From contig JACOUB010000039.1 of assembly GCA_016178015.1 (NCBI GenBank), positions 1-33,860 on the forward strand: a stretch of 33,860 nt of DNA. The letters are read 5' to 3'. The stretch's first letter is position 1. Every line of letters begins with the position of its first letter. This DNA comes from Methylocystis sp. (GTDB taxonomy: Bacteria > Pseudomonadota > Alphaproteobacteria > Rhizobiales > Beijerinckiaceae). A program made the position numbers and the translations under genes. The notes beneath the pieces are model-generated. The model saw only the letters and a program-made list of their open reading frames with translations. It searched no databases and was not told where the DNA came from. Shown piece after piece: positions 25,249-33,808 of the stretch.

Positions 25249-26013
25249 ATGGAGCGCTCAACTTCGATCCACCGAGAAATTACCGCGGCCGTTCTCGTCA
25301 TCGGCGATGAAATCCTGTCGGGACGAACGCAGGATCAGAATACCGCCTATATCGCCAGATACCTCGCCCAACTTGGCGTCGACCTGCGCGAGGCGCGCAT
25401 CGTGCCAGACGTCGCGGACGAGATCGTCGCGGCGGTCGACGCTCTGCGCGCCCGTTACACTTACGTATTCACCACGGGCGGCATCGGCCCGACGCATGAC
25501 GACATCACCGCCGACGCCATCGCTCGCGCTTTCGGCGTCGAAATCGGCGAGGATCCGCGCGCCATGGCGCTATTGGCTAAGCGCATCAGGCCCGAGGATA
25601 TGAACGCGGCGCGCCGCCGCATGGCCCGCATCCCGAAAGGCGCGGAGCTCGTCGCCAACGCGATTTCCGCCGCGCCCGGCTTCATGATCGGCAATGTGGT
25701 GGTGATGGCCGGCGTGCCGGTCATCATGCAGGCGATGCTCGACGCCGCGGCGCCACGCCTTGCCACCGGCGTTCGAGTGCTCGTAGCGACGATCGACGCC
25801 GATGCTATACCGGAGGGCCGTTACGCGGCGGAGCTGGCGCAAATCGCTGAGGCCGACGCCGGCGTGGCGATCGGCTCCTATCCCTCGTTCACCAGCGCCG
25901 GCGTGCGCAGTCAGATCGTCCTGCGCAGCCGCGACGCCGGTCGGCTCGAGGCCGCGGCGAACGCCGTGCGCGCCCTGATCGCGCGGCTGCAGACGGACGG
26001 GACGCCGATTTGA
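25249..26013 (+). CDS. CinA-like MoCF-domain protein (competence/damage-inducible protein A family)
   Basis: A 254-residue protein made of a MoaB/Mog-type (MoCF) domain: AAVLVIGDEILSGRTQDQNT (13-32), TTGGIGPTHDDITADAIA (75-92) and APGFMIGNVVVMAGVP (144-159). This is the CinA N-terminal domain; the C-terminal NMN deamidase domain is absent, so this is the short form. In CinA this domain can act as ADP-ribose pyrophosphatase; here activity is unproven. GGGGAG lies about 8 nt before the ATG. It precedes gpt on the same strand. Confidence 0.85.
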   Translation: MERSTSIHREITAAVLVIGDEILSGRTQDQNTAYIARYLAQLGVDLREARIVPDVADEIVAAVDALRARYTYVFTTGGIGPTHDDITADAIARAFGVEIGEDPRAMALLAKRIRPEDMNAARRRMARIPKGAELVANAISAAPGFMIGNVVVMAGVPVIMQAMLDAAAPRLATGVRVLVATIDADAIPEGRYAAELAQIAEADAGVAIGSYPSFTSAGVRSQIVLRSRDAGRLEAAANAVRALIARLQTDGTPI

Positions 26014-26039
26014 CGTCGGCCAGGAGCGCGATGCGCGCT

Positions 26040-26078
26040 AGAGCTTTTTCATGTTTCGCGGAAACAAGAAAAAGCTCT
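26040..26078 (+). terminator. Long hairpin followed by a T-rich stretch, candidate terminator after the CinA-like gene
   Basis: The arms AGAGCTTTTTC (26040-26050) and GAAAAAGCTCT (26068-26078) pair perfectly; TGTTTC (26052-26057) and GAAACA (26061-26066) extend the stem past one A/A mismatch to a 3-nt loop. The T-rich ACGTTTTTGTTTT follows at once. This has the form of a rho-independent terminator 26 bp after the stop, although the stem is AT-rich for one and the sequence may also be a dispersed repeat. Confidence 0.5.
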
Positions 26079-26094
26079 ACGTTTTTGTTTTAAC

Positions 26095-26137
26095 GCATTT
26101 TCTTCGCCGAACCGGCGTCCACTTCGGCGGAAAATGC
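26095..26137. repeat. Hairpin repeat upstream of gpt
   Basis: GCATTTTCTTCGCCGAA (26095-26111) pairs with TTCGGCGGAAAATGC (26123-26137) with a 2-nt bulge. The right part (26108-26140) is related to 13064-13096 near the rsh start, marking a dispersed repeat family. Confidence 0.7.
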
Positions 26138-26220
26138 TCTAAAGTCGATCCGCCGCGAACGCCACGGCGATGAGCTATCGCAGATGCGACGTTTATGGAA
26201 GAAGCATTGGGAGACGCGCG

Positions 26221-26715
26221 GTGATCGGCAAAGAAGAAAAGACTTTCCCCGTCTCCTGGGACAGGTTTCACCGCGATGCGCGCGCGCTGGCCTGGCGGCT
26301 CGCCTCGATCGGCGGTTTCTCGGCGATCGTCGCGGTGACGCGCGGCGGGCTGGTTCCGGCCGGAATCGTGGCGCGGGAGCTTGGCATCCGCGTCGTCGAG
26401 ACGGTCTGCGTGGCGAGCTATCACGAAGAAAACCTGCGCGGCCAGGCGCAAGTGCTGAAGCCGCTCTCCGAAACGATCCTCGGCCGGCCGAGCGAAGAGG
26501 TGCTGATCATCGACGATCTGGTCGACACCGGCGCAACCGCCAAGGCCGTGCGCGAGATGCTGCCGAAAGCGCATTTTGCCACCGTCTACGCCAAGCCGCA
26601 AGGCGCCCCGCTGGTCGACACGTTCATCACCGAGGTCTCGCAGGACACCTGGATATTCTTCCCCTGGGACACGGGGCTTACCTTCCAGGCGCCGATCGCT
26701 AGGGACGGAAAGTGA
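26221..26715 (+). CDS. gpt: Xanthine(-guanine) phosphoribosyltransferase
   Basis: A 164-residue purine salvage enzyme transferring phosphoribose from PRPP to xanthine or guanine. The family order is [20 protein letters not shown] (about 36-55), [10 protein letters not shown], the PRPP loop [15 protein letters not shown] (about 99-113) and the C-terminal [12 protein letters not shown]. The GTG at 26221 is preferred: GGGAG lies 7-10 nt upstream and the protein then begins at the same distance from VSWD as E. coli Gpt; an ATG at 26170 would add 17 unlike residues without a ribosome site. Confidence 0.9.
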   Translation: MIGKEEKTFPVSWDRFHRDARALAWRLASIGGFSAIVAVTRGGLVPAGIVARELGIRVVETVCVASYHEENLRGQAQVLKPLSETILGRPSEEVLIIDDLVDTGATAKAVREMLPKAHFATVYAKPQGAPLVDTFITEVSQDTWIFFPWDTGLTFQAPIARDGK

Positions 26716-26803
26716 CGCCCGTGGTCCGATCCGCTCTTGCCGGGCGGCGCCATGCCGGCTAACGCTCTTTAGTGCGTACTTCGCCAAAAAATGCTTGTGC
26801 AGC

Positions 26804-26890
26804 GCGGACGTGGCGAAACTGGTAGACGCAAGGGACTTAAAATCCCTCGGGCTCATCCCCATGCGGGTTCGATTCCCGCCGTCCGCACCA
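26804..26890 (+). tRNA. tRNA-Leu (anticodon UAA)
   Basis: An 87-nt class II tRNA. The acceptor arms GCGGACG (26804-26810) and CGTCCGC (26880-26886) pair perfectly, followed by ACCA (encoded CCA, 26888-26890). The anticodon arm AGGGA-CTTAAAA-TCCCT gives loop anticodon TAA, reading UUA. A long variable arm (CTCGGGCTCATCCCCATG region) and the T arm GCGGG-TTCGATT-CCCGC complete a leucine tRNA. It lies 4 bp before the stop of the convergent polymerase-like gene. Confidence 0.97.
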
Positions 26891-26894
26891 GCTA

Positions 26895-28187
26895 TCAGTA
26901 CGCAGATCGGCGTAGATTGTGAAGGCGGCTCGCCCTTGCGAATCCTACTCGACGATAGTTCGGCGCGCCCTCGAAAGCGTAAGCTTCCCGCGAGGCGCCA
27001 AGGCAGCCGAGCAGGTACCACGCAAGGGCCGCAGTCTTGATCGAAAAAATGGAATTGCTGATCGACAACAGCAAGACGATGTACAGCGCCATGAACAGCC
27101 GAAAGCGCCAGGCGATTTGGTCGCGTACCGGATGAAGGACGAATAGCGCCCAAAGCGCCACGAAGCCGAGCAGGCCAATCTTCGTTAAGGCATAGGCGTA
27201 GCCCGAGTCAGAGGTAAATCGCGTCACCGGGATGAACGCCATCGCTTCCCAGAATTGTAAGCGCGCCAACATCTGGCCGCTGAGCAGGAGACGACTGCCG
27301 AAACCATTGTCCGACGGCAAATTCAGATCGAGGGATCCGACAATGGCGAGCAGAAAAACGACCATAAAAGGGGCGAGCAACACCGCGATGCGCCCGACGT
27401 GGCGGGACAACGGGTAGACAATCAGGCTCGCCAACGACGCCATCAAACCAAAGCGCGCGTCGCCCAAAACAAAGATCGCCACGATCGGAGCGAGCTTCAA
27501 CGTCATGATGAGCGGCCGCTCCCAATTGCGGAGCGCCACCCAGGCGAATGCGATGGCGCCGAAGTTGCCGACGGAGACAGGCTCGAGGAACACCGAAGAA
27601 ACGCGATGGCTCCCGAGCATCGGCAGCAGCGCGCGCTCCTCCGGTCGGAGGCCGCTGGCGAAAAGACGCAGGCCGGTGGTGTCGGCGCTGGCGGCGTCCA
27701 CCGTGCCGCGTGCAATATAGTAGGAGAGAATATCGAAGCTTTTGATGTATTGCGGCAAGAACAGATATTCGAGCAACCCGACGACGAGCACGATCCAAAC
27801 GCAGATCGTCACCAATCGATCAGCGATCGTGAGCTCGCCGAGCCGGCGCCCGAGAAAGAGAAAAATAATCGGGATGAGGATGTCGCGAATCGCTTTGAGG
27901 TCGAGGACTCCTTGGAGGGCGCTCAGGAAAAGGGCGTAAGAAAGGTAGGCGCCTACGATAACGAGGATCGCTCCACAATCAGGCGCCAACAGCAAAAAAG
28001 CTAAGCCAAGCAGACATACCTCGGTCGCCATGACGAGCCCAGCGCCGACGCCAAACAAGTTGGTGTTTGCGAAACAGAAAACAAAATTATACATCAGCGC
28101 GGCGAGAACAATAATCGCCGCGCCATAGGCTTTTGTCGCCTCGTTGGAGGCGAGCCCGTTCGATGGATGAAAGGCGGCGGCGGTCAT
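26895..28187 (-). CDS. O-antigen ligase / Wzy-like polysaccharide polymerase, membrane protein
   Basis: A 430-residue inner-membrane protein with roughly ten to twelve hydrophobic segments and a larger periplasmic loop about residues 155-200 (ARGTVDAASADTTGLRLF, then the conserved-looking HRVSSVFLEPVSVGNFG). Topology and size fit Wzy polymerases or O-antigen ligases, which act on lipid-linked glycans in the periplasm. Sequence in this group is weakly conserved, so the exact activity is not certain. The ATG at 28187 overlaps the upstream stop in ATGA, with GGAG 9 nt before; an ATG at 28196 is too close to that site. The coding sequence looks less GC-rich than its neighbours. It follows the Wzc-like gene, suggesting one exopolysaccharide unit. 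Confidence 0.75.
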   Translation of the reverse strand: MTAAAFHPSNGLASNEATKAYGAAIIVLAALMYNFVFCFANTNLFGVGAGLVMATEVCLLGLAFLLLAPDCGAILVIVGAYLSYALFLSALQGVLDLKAIRDILIPIIFLFLGRRLGELTIADRLVTICVWIVLVVGLLEYLFLPQYIKSFDILSYYIARGTVDAASADTTGLRLFASGLRPEERALLPMLGSHRVSSVFLEPVSVGNFGAIAFAWVALRNWERPLIMTLKLAPIVAIFVLGDARFGLMASLASLIVYPLSRHVGRIAVLLAPFMVVFLLAIVGSLDLNLPSDNGFGSRLLLSGQMLARLQFWEAMAFIPVTRFTSDSGYAYALTKIGLLGFVALWALFVLHPVRDQIAWRFRLFMALYIVLLLSISNSIFSIKTAALAWYLLGCLGASREAYAFEGAPNYRRVGFARASRLHNLRRSAY

Positions 28188-30358
28188 GTCAGCCATCTCC
28201 GCCCAATCAATACGATCCCGAGGATCTTGCGGGCGTCGGGACCGAGAACCTCGAGCCGTTCCATCAGCAAAGCGCGTTGAATATTCTCTGTGTCCAAGAG
28301 CAGGATGATGTCGTCTGCGAGACTTGAGAACGCCGATTGCGTCGCGGCGTCGCCGCTCGACGCTTCATCCAAAAGCATGATTTCCACGTCGAACGCCGCG
28401 GGCTCCAGCGCTTCCCACAGTCGTCGCGTCGACAAGGCGCGCTTGCGCTCGCCAAGAACTTCGGCGAGCGATAGGACTTCGAGAAGCCCCCCTTCCTCAG
28501 TCTCCACCACGGGCAAGCTATCGGCGTCGTCGTGGATGACGCCGCCAGCGGCGCGCACGCCTGCGTGCTCGCGGATGCGAGCGGCGCTTTCCTTGCGCCA
28601 CGTCGAGGAGAGCTTTCGGCCAACGAGGTCAGCGTCGACGAGGACCACTCTGCGATCGTCGGCGACGCCGACGCACCCGATATCCATCATCAGACGCGTC
28701 TTGCGCAAATCGCGATCGAGACCCGCGAGGAGAATGATCCGCGCCCGCCCATCGTCTTCCTCCTGCAAGCAGCGATCGACTAAGTTTTCCAAAGACGCCT
28801 GGTTCGTGGTGACGCGCGCCGCAGCGTCGGGGGCGCCGAGTATGCGACGCAACCGGCTGGACGGCCGCCAGGGCTCGTCATAAAGCTCGGCAAGCACCGG
28901 CGCGCCAACCAGATCGACGAGTTCACGGCGACTCCTGAGCCGTCCGTCGGCAAGATCTTGGACATAGCCGACGCCGCATCCCATTCCGAAGCCAAACACC
29001 AAAGCGCCGGCGATGACCAGAACCAATGGCGCGCCGCTCCGTTTGGGGTTGGGAACTGCTTCCGTGATCACGCGCGATGTCGATGCATCGATGCTTTGCG
29101 TTTCCTCAAGCTCCTTCGAGCGTGTCAAGGATGATTGATAAATAGCTCGGCTCGATTCCAGTCGACGCTCGAGGGCGCGCAAGCCGACGAGCGCCTCGCC
29201 GGAGCGGAAGCCGTCCTGCTTCAGCGCCTCGAGCGTCTTCTCCAGCGTCGCTTCCTTGGCGAGAGCGCGCTGATAATCGGTGCGGGCCGCGCCGGCCACG
29301 CGATCCAATTCTTTGGCGATCAACGCCCGCACGTCGTCCAGTTGACGCTGGACGGCGATCAGCGCCGGATGTTGCGGACCAAATTGCATCGCCAGCGCGG
29401 CCTTCTGCTGCACCAAGGACGCATATTGGCTGCGCAGCGCCACGACGGCCGGGGACTGAGCCGCCTCGGACAGCGTGTCGAAGGCCTTCGAGCGTTGCAG
29501 CTTCAACATCTCGTTGAAGCGGGCGCGCTGATCGGCCGTCTGGGATCGAGCAAGGCCAAGCTGGTAGCTGATGTCCGCTACCTGCTGATCGACGACGGAT
29601 TTGCCATCGGTTGCTGCGAGATTGTGGTCGGATTTGTACTTTTCGACCTCGGCCTCGGCGTCCTGAACTTCACGCGCCAACTGTTCCGCGCGCGTGTGAA
29701 GCGTCAGGCCGGCGCGGCGCGCCGCTTCGGCGCGGGCTTCATTTTGGCGTTCGAGATAAGCGCGCCCCAAGGCGTTCGCCAGCCGCGCCGACAGCTGCGG
29801 ATCGGGGGTGTGGACAACAATGTCGAGAACATAGGCGCGTTCCCCCCGCACCACGTCGACATCGTCGACAAGCGCGGCGATTGCGGCTTCGCGGGGATTT
29901 TCGAACGGTGATCGCCCGAGCACAAGCGCGCGAAGCGCCGAGCCGAACCCGCCGCGGGCCGCCCCGAAATATGAGTTGGTTTCCAGTCCCTCGCGATCGA
30001 CCACCGCGCCGACGATCGACCTCGAGAGGATGAAATAACGTTGAGTTTCCACCTCGATGAGATTGCCGTCGGCGCTCTGGCCAAAGGCTGGATCGTTCTT
30101 TGAAAGCGGAATCCCGCGGGGATCGACCAGCAACTGCGCCGTGGATTGATAGCGCGGGGTTGCGAAGAAATAGAATAAGACGCCAAGCAATAGCGCCATG
30201 ATCGTCGCCAAGACGATCGGGCGCGTTCGACGACGCAGAAAACTCGACAATTCTCCGAGCTTGAAACTTGTGAACGGCGCTTCGCTTGGGAAGCGAGCCG
30301 CTATCGGAGTCACGAAATGGGTCGAGACCGCTCCGCGCGTGACCCGAGTTCGGCTCAT
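28184..30358 (-). CDS. Wzc/GumC-like polysaccharide chain-length protein with degraded kinase domain
   Basis: A 724-residue inner-membrane polysaccharide co-polymerase. TM1 lies at about 48-66, then a Wzz-type periplasmic domain (YQSTAQLLVDPRG near 70-82), long coiled coils (about 205-290 and 335-420), a Pro-containing motif (VPNPKRSGAP, 435-444) and TM2 (about 445-465). The cytosolic part (480-724) resembles a bacterial tyrosine kinase, but the Walker A region reads AGLDRDLRKTRLMMD (545-559): Lys-Thr remains while the glycines of P-G-E-G-K-T are lost. Walker A' VVLVDAD (571-577) survives. No C-terminal tyrosine cluster exists. A kinase-dead scaffold is likely. MSRTRV at 30358 is chosen over an ATG 78 bp upstream. 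Confidence 0.8.
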   Translation of the reverse strand: MSRTRVTRGAVSTHFVTPIAARFPSEAPFTSFKLGELSSFLRRRTRPIVLATIMALLLGVLFYFFATPRYQSTAQLLVDPRGIPLSKNDPAFGQSADGNLIEVETQRYFILSRSIVGAVVDREGLETNSYFGAARGGFGSALRALVLGRSPFENPREAAIAALVDDVDVVRGERAYVLDIVVHTPDPQLSARLANALGRAYLERQNEARAEAARRAGLTLHTRAEQLAREVQDAEAEVEKYKSDHNLAATDGKSVVDQQVADISYQLGLARSQTADQRARFNEMLKLQRSKAFDTLSEAAQSPAVVALRSQYASLVQQKAALAMQFGPQHPALIAVQRQLDDVRALIAKELDRVAGAARTDYQRALAKEATLEKTLEALKQDGFRSGEALVGLRALERRLESSRAIYQSSLTRSKELEETQSIDASTSRVITEAVPNPKRSGAPLVLVIAGALVFGFGMGCGVGYVQDLADGRLRSRRELVDLVGAPVLAELYDEPWRPSSRLRRILGAPDAAARVTTNQASLENLVDRCLQEEDDGRARIILLAGLDRDLRKTRLMMDIGCVGVADDRRVVLVDADLVGRKLSSTWRKESAARIREHAGVRAAGGVIHDDADSLPVVETEEGGLLEVLSLAEVLGERKRALSTRRLWEALEPAAFDVEIMLLDEASSGDAATQSAFSSLADDIILLLDTENIQRALLMERLEVLGPDARKILGIVLIGRRWLT

Positions 30359-30470
30359 CGATCCCGCTCCACTCCCGTTTGGCGCCCTTGCCAGGATCGG
30401 GCGCCAGCAAGGCGGCGAGACGCCGTGCGCCGCCACGCCTCGGGTAAAATCCTCTTTTATCGGGGCCGAG

Positions 30471-30485
30471 TTAAGAAACGGCTAA
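30471..30485. promoter_or_regulatory. Possible CtrA-type binding site
   Basis: TTAA-N7-CTAA differs at one position from the alphaproteobacterial CtrA consensus TTAA-N7-TTAA and sits 113 bp upstream of the Wzc-like start, beside a second TTAACC half-site (30495-30500). Chance occurrence cannot be excluded. Confidence 0.3.
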
Positions 30486-30563
30486 CCACAACCGTTAACC
30501 ACGGCGCCGCCGCTCGCGCCGCCGCTCGTGGGAGGAGACGACGGAGCATCGGCCGGTCTCGAT

Positions 30564-30626
30564 GCGAGCCTGAAGGCTCGCGGTCCGAGTTCCGCGTCCC
30601 CTTGGACCGCGAGCCTTCAGGCTCGC
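30564..30626. repeat. Perfect 23-bp inverted repeat
   Basis: The arms 30564-30586 (beginning GCGAGCCTGAAGGCTCGC) and 30604-30626 are exact reverse complements over 23 bp with a 17-nt spacer. Each arm also contains its own small palindrome (GAGCCTGAAGGCTC), allowing cruciform forms. An A-rich stretch follows on the + strand rather than a T-run, so it is not a classic terminator. Confidence 0.9.
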
Positions 30627-30755
30627 AAATTAAAAAAAACTATGTGCTCCATTTTGAACGACGCAGGCCGCTCGTGCGCCGGCATGAGGCTCGATTAGCA
30701 AGGTCGACCGGCGCGCGTCACCGACTTTGACTTTGTCTTTTCCGGCGCGCCGCGA

Positions 30756-31034
30756 CTATTGTCTCCTGCCGCGGGCGTTGAGCAGCCGCAACACGAACCA
30801 CACCGGCACGACAATGAGGGCGCCGGTCACAACATATTCGATCGCCACGCGCACTGCTCCAAAGCCGAGCGCATAGATGCGGTCGATGAAACGTTGCACG
30901 CCGCGCCATAGGTCGATCGGCCGCAGATCGAGCCACATCAGCAGGGCGCCGACGACCAGCGAAATGAACAACAGCCGCAAGACGACGTTGAGCGGCGAGC
31001 CGCCGAGAAAGTTTTCGAGTGAATTGGACGCCAT
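30756..31034 (-). CDS. DUF6460-like small membrane protein
   Basis: A 92-residue protein with two hydrophobic segments (about 15-33 and 60-82) joined by a WRGVQRFIDRIYALGF amphipathic stretch. FLGGSPLNVVLRLLFISLVVG at the N-terminus and the VVPVWFVLRLL end match my memory of DUF6460 proteins of Hyphomicrobiales. The ATG at 31034 (MASNSLENFLGGSP) is taken; the frame stays open to 31286 but that Pro/Arg-rich extension looks non-coding. Divergent from comEC. Function unknown. Confidence 0.75.
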   Translation of the reverse strand: MASNSLENFLGGSPLNVVLRLLFISLVVGALLMWLDLRPIDLWRGVQRFIDRIYALGFGAVRVAIEYVVTGALIVVPVWFVLRLLNARGRRQ

Positions 31035-31407
31035 GACGTTTTCGTTCGCCTCCGTGCAGCCGGAAAGGGGCGGCGCATCCGCAACGGCGCGCACGCCTTT
31101 AGGCCTATCGACGTTTGGCCGGTTGGCAAGCAGCCTGCTCCCGATCCAGATGGGGGGCGGAGAGAGCTCCGTCAATGCCGGCCCGATCGGCTCGAACACG
31201 TCCGCGACGATCAGCGAACGCGAAGCCTCCTGCACGGCGCGCGGGCGGCTTCGCGTTCGTGTAACATGCGGCGCTGGCGTTTTCACGTCCGGACGCGATG
31301 TCGGATTAGCGCTGTTCGATCGTCGTCCCTCGGGGTAAGTTTGGACGCTAAACGTATTGCTCGGGGCCGTTCATGCTGCGGCGCGTTGTGTGGTCAGGGA
31401 CATTGTC
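31035..31407. other. Divergent intergenic region DUF6460-like gene / comEC
   Basis: These 373 bp should carry promoters for both flanking genes. Beyond an AGGGA ribosome-binding sequence (31396-31400) for comEC I see no recognised gene, RNA or clear promoter pair. Confidence 0.4.
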
Positions 31408-33681
31408 GTGAGCTGGATGGCGAGAGCAGCTGTGGTCGCCGCCGGCCAGAAGAGGCGCCGGGCCCGCGCCCTGTTGGCTGCCTATGCCGCTTCGCTACGC
31501 GCCGCCCTGCGCGGCGCCGTGGCGGAGGAAGTCGCGCTGCGCCGTCCGTTTCTGTGGCTGCCGGTCGCCACCGGCGCCGGGGTTCTGCTCTACTTCGCCG
31601 CCGATCGCGAGCCGTCGTTCGTTCTGTCTTGCGGCGCTTTCGTCGGCGCCTCGACCCTCGCCTTCGTGTTGCGGGCGCATCGGCGCGCCTTTGCTTGCCT
31701 ATTGCTGCTGGCCTGCCTTTGCGGCGGGTTCTTTGCCGCGGTGTGGCGCTTGGCGCGCGTCGAGGGGCCGGTCGTTTCGCGAATAGGCTTCGGCGTGTTG
31801 ACCGGCTTCGTCGAGGAGGTCGACCTGCGCCCAGCCGGGGCGCGATTCATCTTGCGAATAGCCAGCGCGGAAGGGCTGCCTGGCGATGTCGCGCCGCGCC
31901 GCGTGCGGCTGACGACGCGCGCCGATCCGCAATTTTCCGCCGGCGATTTTCTGGCCTTGAAGACGCGTCTGCTGCCGCCCGCCCATGCCGCGCTGCCGGG
32001 CGGCTATGATTTCGCGCGCGACGCATTTTTCGCGCAACTGGGGGGCGTGGGCAGCGTCCTCGGACGCGTCGAGGTCATGCCGGCGCCGGATCCCGCGCCT
32101 CTGTCGTTGCGTTTCTTCGCAGCCGTCGATCGCTTACGCAACAGTTTGGCGCTGCGCGTCTATCGCGAACTCGGCGCCGACACCGGCGCCATCGCCGCGG
32201 CCATGGTGACCGGCAAACGCGGTTTTCTCACCGAGAGCGCCAAGGACCTCATCCGCCGCGCCGGCATTTTCCACATCATCACCATTTCGGGCGTGCAGAT
32301 GACGCTCGTCGCCGGCATCTTCTTTGTCGGCTTTCGGCGGATGCTGGCGCTGTCGCGCACATTGGCGCTAACCTACCCGATCAAGAAATGGGCGGCGGCG
32401 CTCGCCATGATCGGCGCGCTCGCCTACGATGTCTTCACCGGCTCGCGCGTCGGAACCGAACGCGCCCTGGTCATGACCTTGGTGATGCTGACGGCGGCGC
32501 TGTTCGACCGGCCGTCGCTGTCGATGCGCAATCTCGCCTTCGCCGTCTTGTTCGTGGTGGCGTTCGAGCCCGAGGCCCTGCTGGGCGCGAGCTTCCAGCT
32601 CTCGTTCGCGGCGGTGGCGGCGCTCATCGCTGTTTACGAGGCGCGCACGGCGAGCAACGCCCGCCGTTACGCGAAGCCTTCGATCCGCGCCGAGCAAAGC
32701 CGCTTCGGCGCTGTGCGCGAGAACCTCGCCGATGTTTTCTTGCATGGGCCGGGCGTGGCGCTGTTCGCCACCTTCTGCGCCACATCGGCCACCGCCTCCT
32801 TCATGGCCAATGATTTCCATGAACTCAGCCCCTATGTGCTGATCGGCAATCCCTTGACGCTGGCCATCATCGAGTTCTTCGCCGTTCCCGGCGCCCTGCT
32901 TGGGACCTTGCTTTATCCCTTTGGGTTGGACGGTTTCGTGTGGCGCTATGTGGGGCTCGGCATCGAGTTCGTCTCCTTCATGGCGCGGCTGATCGGCAGC
33001 GCTCCGGGCGCCAGCCTGCACGTGAAGGCGTTTGCGCCCTTTGCGATCATCTTTCTCTCGCTGGCCGTGCTGTCGTTGGTGCTGTGGCGCACGTGGCTGT
33101 TGCGCGCCATGGCGGTTCCCTTCGCGCTGATCGGCCTGATCGGCGCATCGAGCGGTGAGCGGTTCGACATCGCCGTGGCGGCAAGCGGCGAAGCGGCGGC
33201 GCTGCGGCTGCCATCGGGCGAATTGGCGCTGCTCGGGCGCCGGCCGCAGGCGTTCGCCGGCGAGCAATTGTTGCGCGCCGACGCCGACGCGCGCGCTCCC
33301 GCCGAGGCTCGCGGCGGCGTTGCTTGCGACCGGCAGGGTTGCGTCGGGCGCGCCATCGACGGCCGCTGGGTCGTCTTGGTCGAGGACCAAGCGGCGCTGC
33401 TCGAGGATTGCGCGCGCGCCGCGGTGCTCATCACGCCGCTTTACGCCCCCGACGGCTGCGCGGCGCCGATCGTTATCGACCGCCGCCGCCTCGCCGAGAG
33501 CGGGGCGCTGACCTTGCGCATGGTCGGCGAGCAGGTCGAATGGCGCACGGCGCGGGACCGCGACGAGGACCGGCCGTGGTCGCGCCCGCCCGCCCGGCGC
33601 GCGGCGTGGGCGGCCAAGCGAGACGAGCCGCGCGATGGCGACACGGACGCGGGGGCGCAAACGCTGGAGGGACTGGAGTGA
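31408..33681 (+). CDS. comEC: ComEC/Rec2-family DNA uptake channel protein
   Basis: A 757-residue membrane protein expected to pass single-stranded DNA across the inner membrane during transformation. The N-terminal part (about 55-215) is the OB-like DUF4131 region; the central competence domain (about 240-590) has AAMVTGKRGFLT, IRRAGIFHIITISGVQM and GSRVGTERALVM, all typical. The C-terminal part (about 600-757) lacks the HxHxDH metallo-beta-lactamase nuclease motif found in many ComEC proteins, having instead the CDRQGCVGR and YAPDGCAAP region seen in alphaproteobacterial forms. GTG 31408 is chosen for AGGGA 7 nt upstream; a TTG at 31357 and ATG at 31417 are alternatives. Confidence 0.88.
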   Translation: MSWMARAAVVAAGQKRRRARALLAAYAASLRAALRGAVAEEVALRRPFLWLPVATGAGVLLYFAADREPSFVLSCGAFVGASTLAFVLRAHRRAFACLLLLACLCGGFFAAVWRLARVEGPVVSRIGFGVLTGFVEEVDLRPAGARFILRIASAEGLPGDVAPRRVRLTTRADPQFSAGDFLALKTRLLPPAHAALPGGYDFARDAFFAQLGGVGSVLGRVEVMPAPDPAPLSLRFFAAVDRLRNSLALRVYRELGADTGAIAAAMVTGKRGFLTESAKDLIRRAGIFHIITISGVQMTLVAGIFFVGFRRMLALSRTLALTYPIKKWAAALAMIGALAYDVFTGSRVGTERALVMTLVMLTAALFDRPSLSMRNLAFAVLFVVAFEPEALLGASFQLSFAAVAALIAVYEARTASNARRYAKPSIRAEQSRFGAVRENLADVFLHGPGVALFATFCATSATASFMANDFHELSPYVLIGNPLTLAIIEFFAVPGALLGTLLYPFGLDGFVWRYVGLGIEFVSFMARLIGSAPGASLHVKAFAPFAIIFLSLAVLSLVLWRTWLLRAMAVPFALIGLIGASSGERFDIAVAASGEAAALRLPSGELALLGRRPQAFAGEQLLRADADARAPAEARGGVACDRQGCVGRAIDGRWVVLVEDQAALLEDCARAAVLITPLYAPDGCAAPIVIDRRRLAESGALTLRMVGEQVEWRTARDRDEDRPWSRPPARRAAWAAKRDEPRDGDTDAGAQTLEGLE

Positions 33682-33808
33682 GGCCTCTTGGCGAGTTCGA
33701 CCGCCATCCCGAAAAATTGCGGCATGGCGGTCCGGCGCGGAAGAGCAGGGGCCGGTTGCGTCAATCATCGCTTCGCCTTCGTCACACAATGACGCTAGAG
33801 CAGCGGGC

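Larger units (their letters stand above)
30359..30755. other. Intergenic region upstream of the Wzc-like gene
   Basis: These 397 bp hold the Wzc-like promoter region and the end of the DUF6460-like gene. I see a TTAA-N7-CTAA site (30471-30485), a direct repeat CGGCTAACCAC/CCGTTAACCAC (30479-30489 and 30492-30502), and the 23-bp hairpin at 30564-30626. No gene is supported. Confidence 0.5.

Noticed and set aside
30564-30626. Rho-independent terminator at the 23-bp hairpin
   Set aside because: Neither strand has a T-tract directly 3' of the stem; kept as a repeat only.
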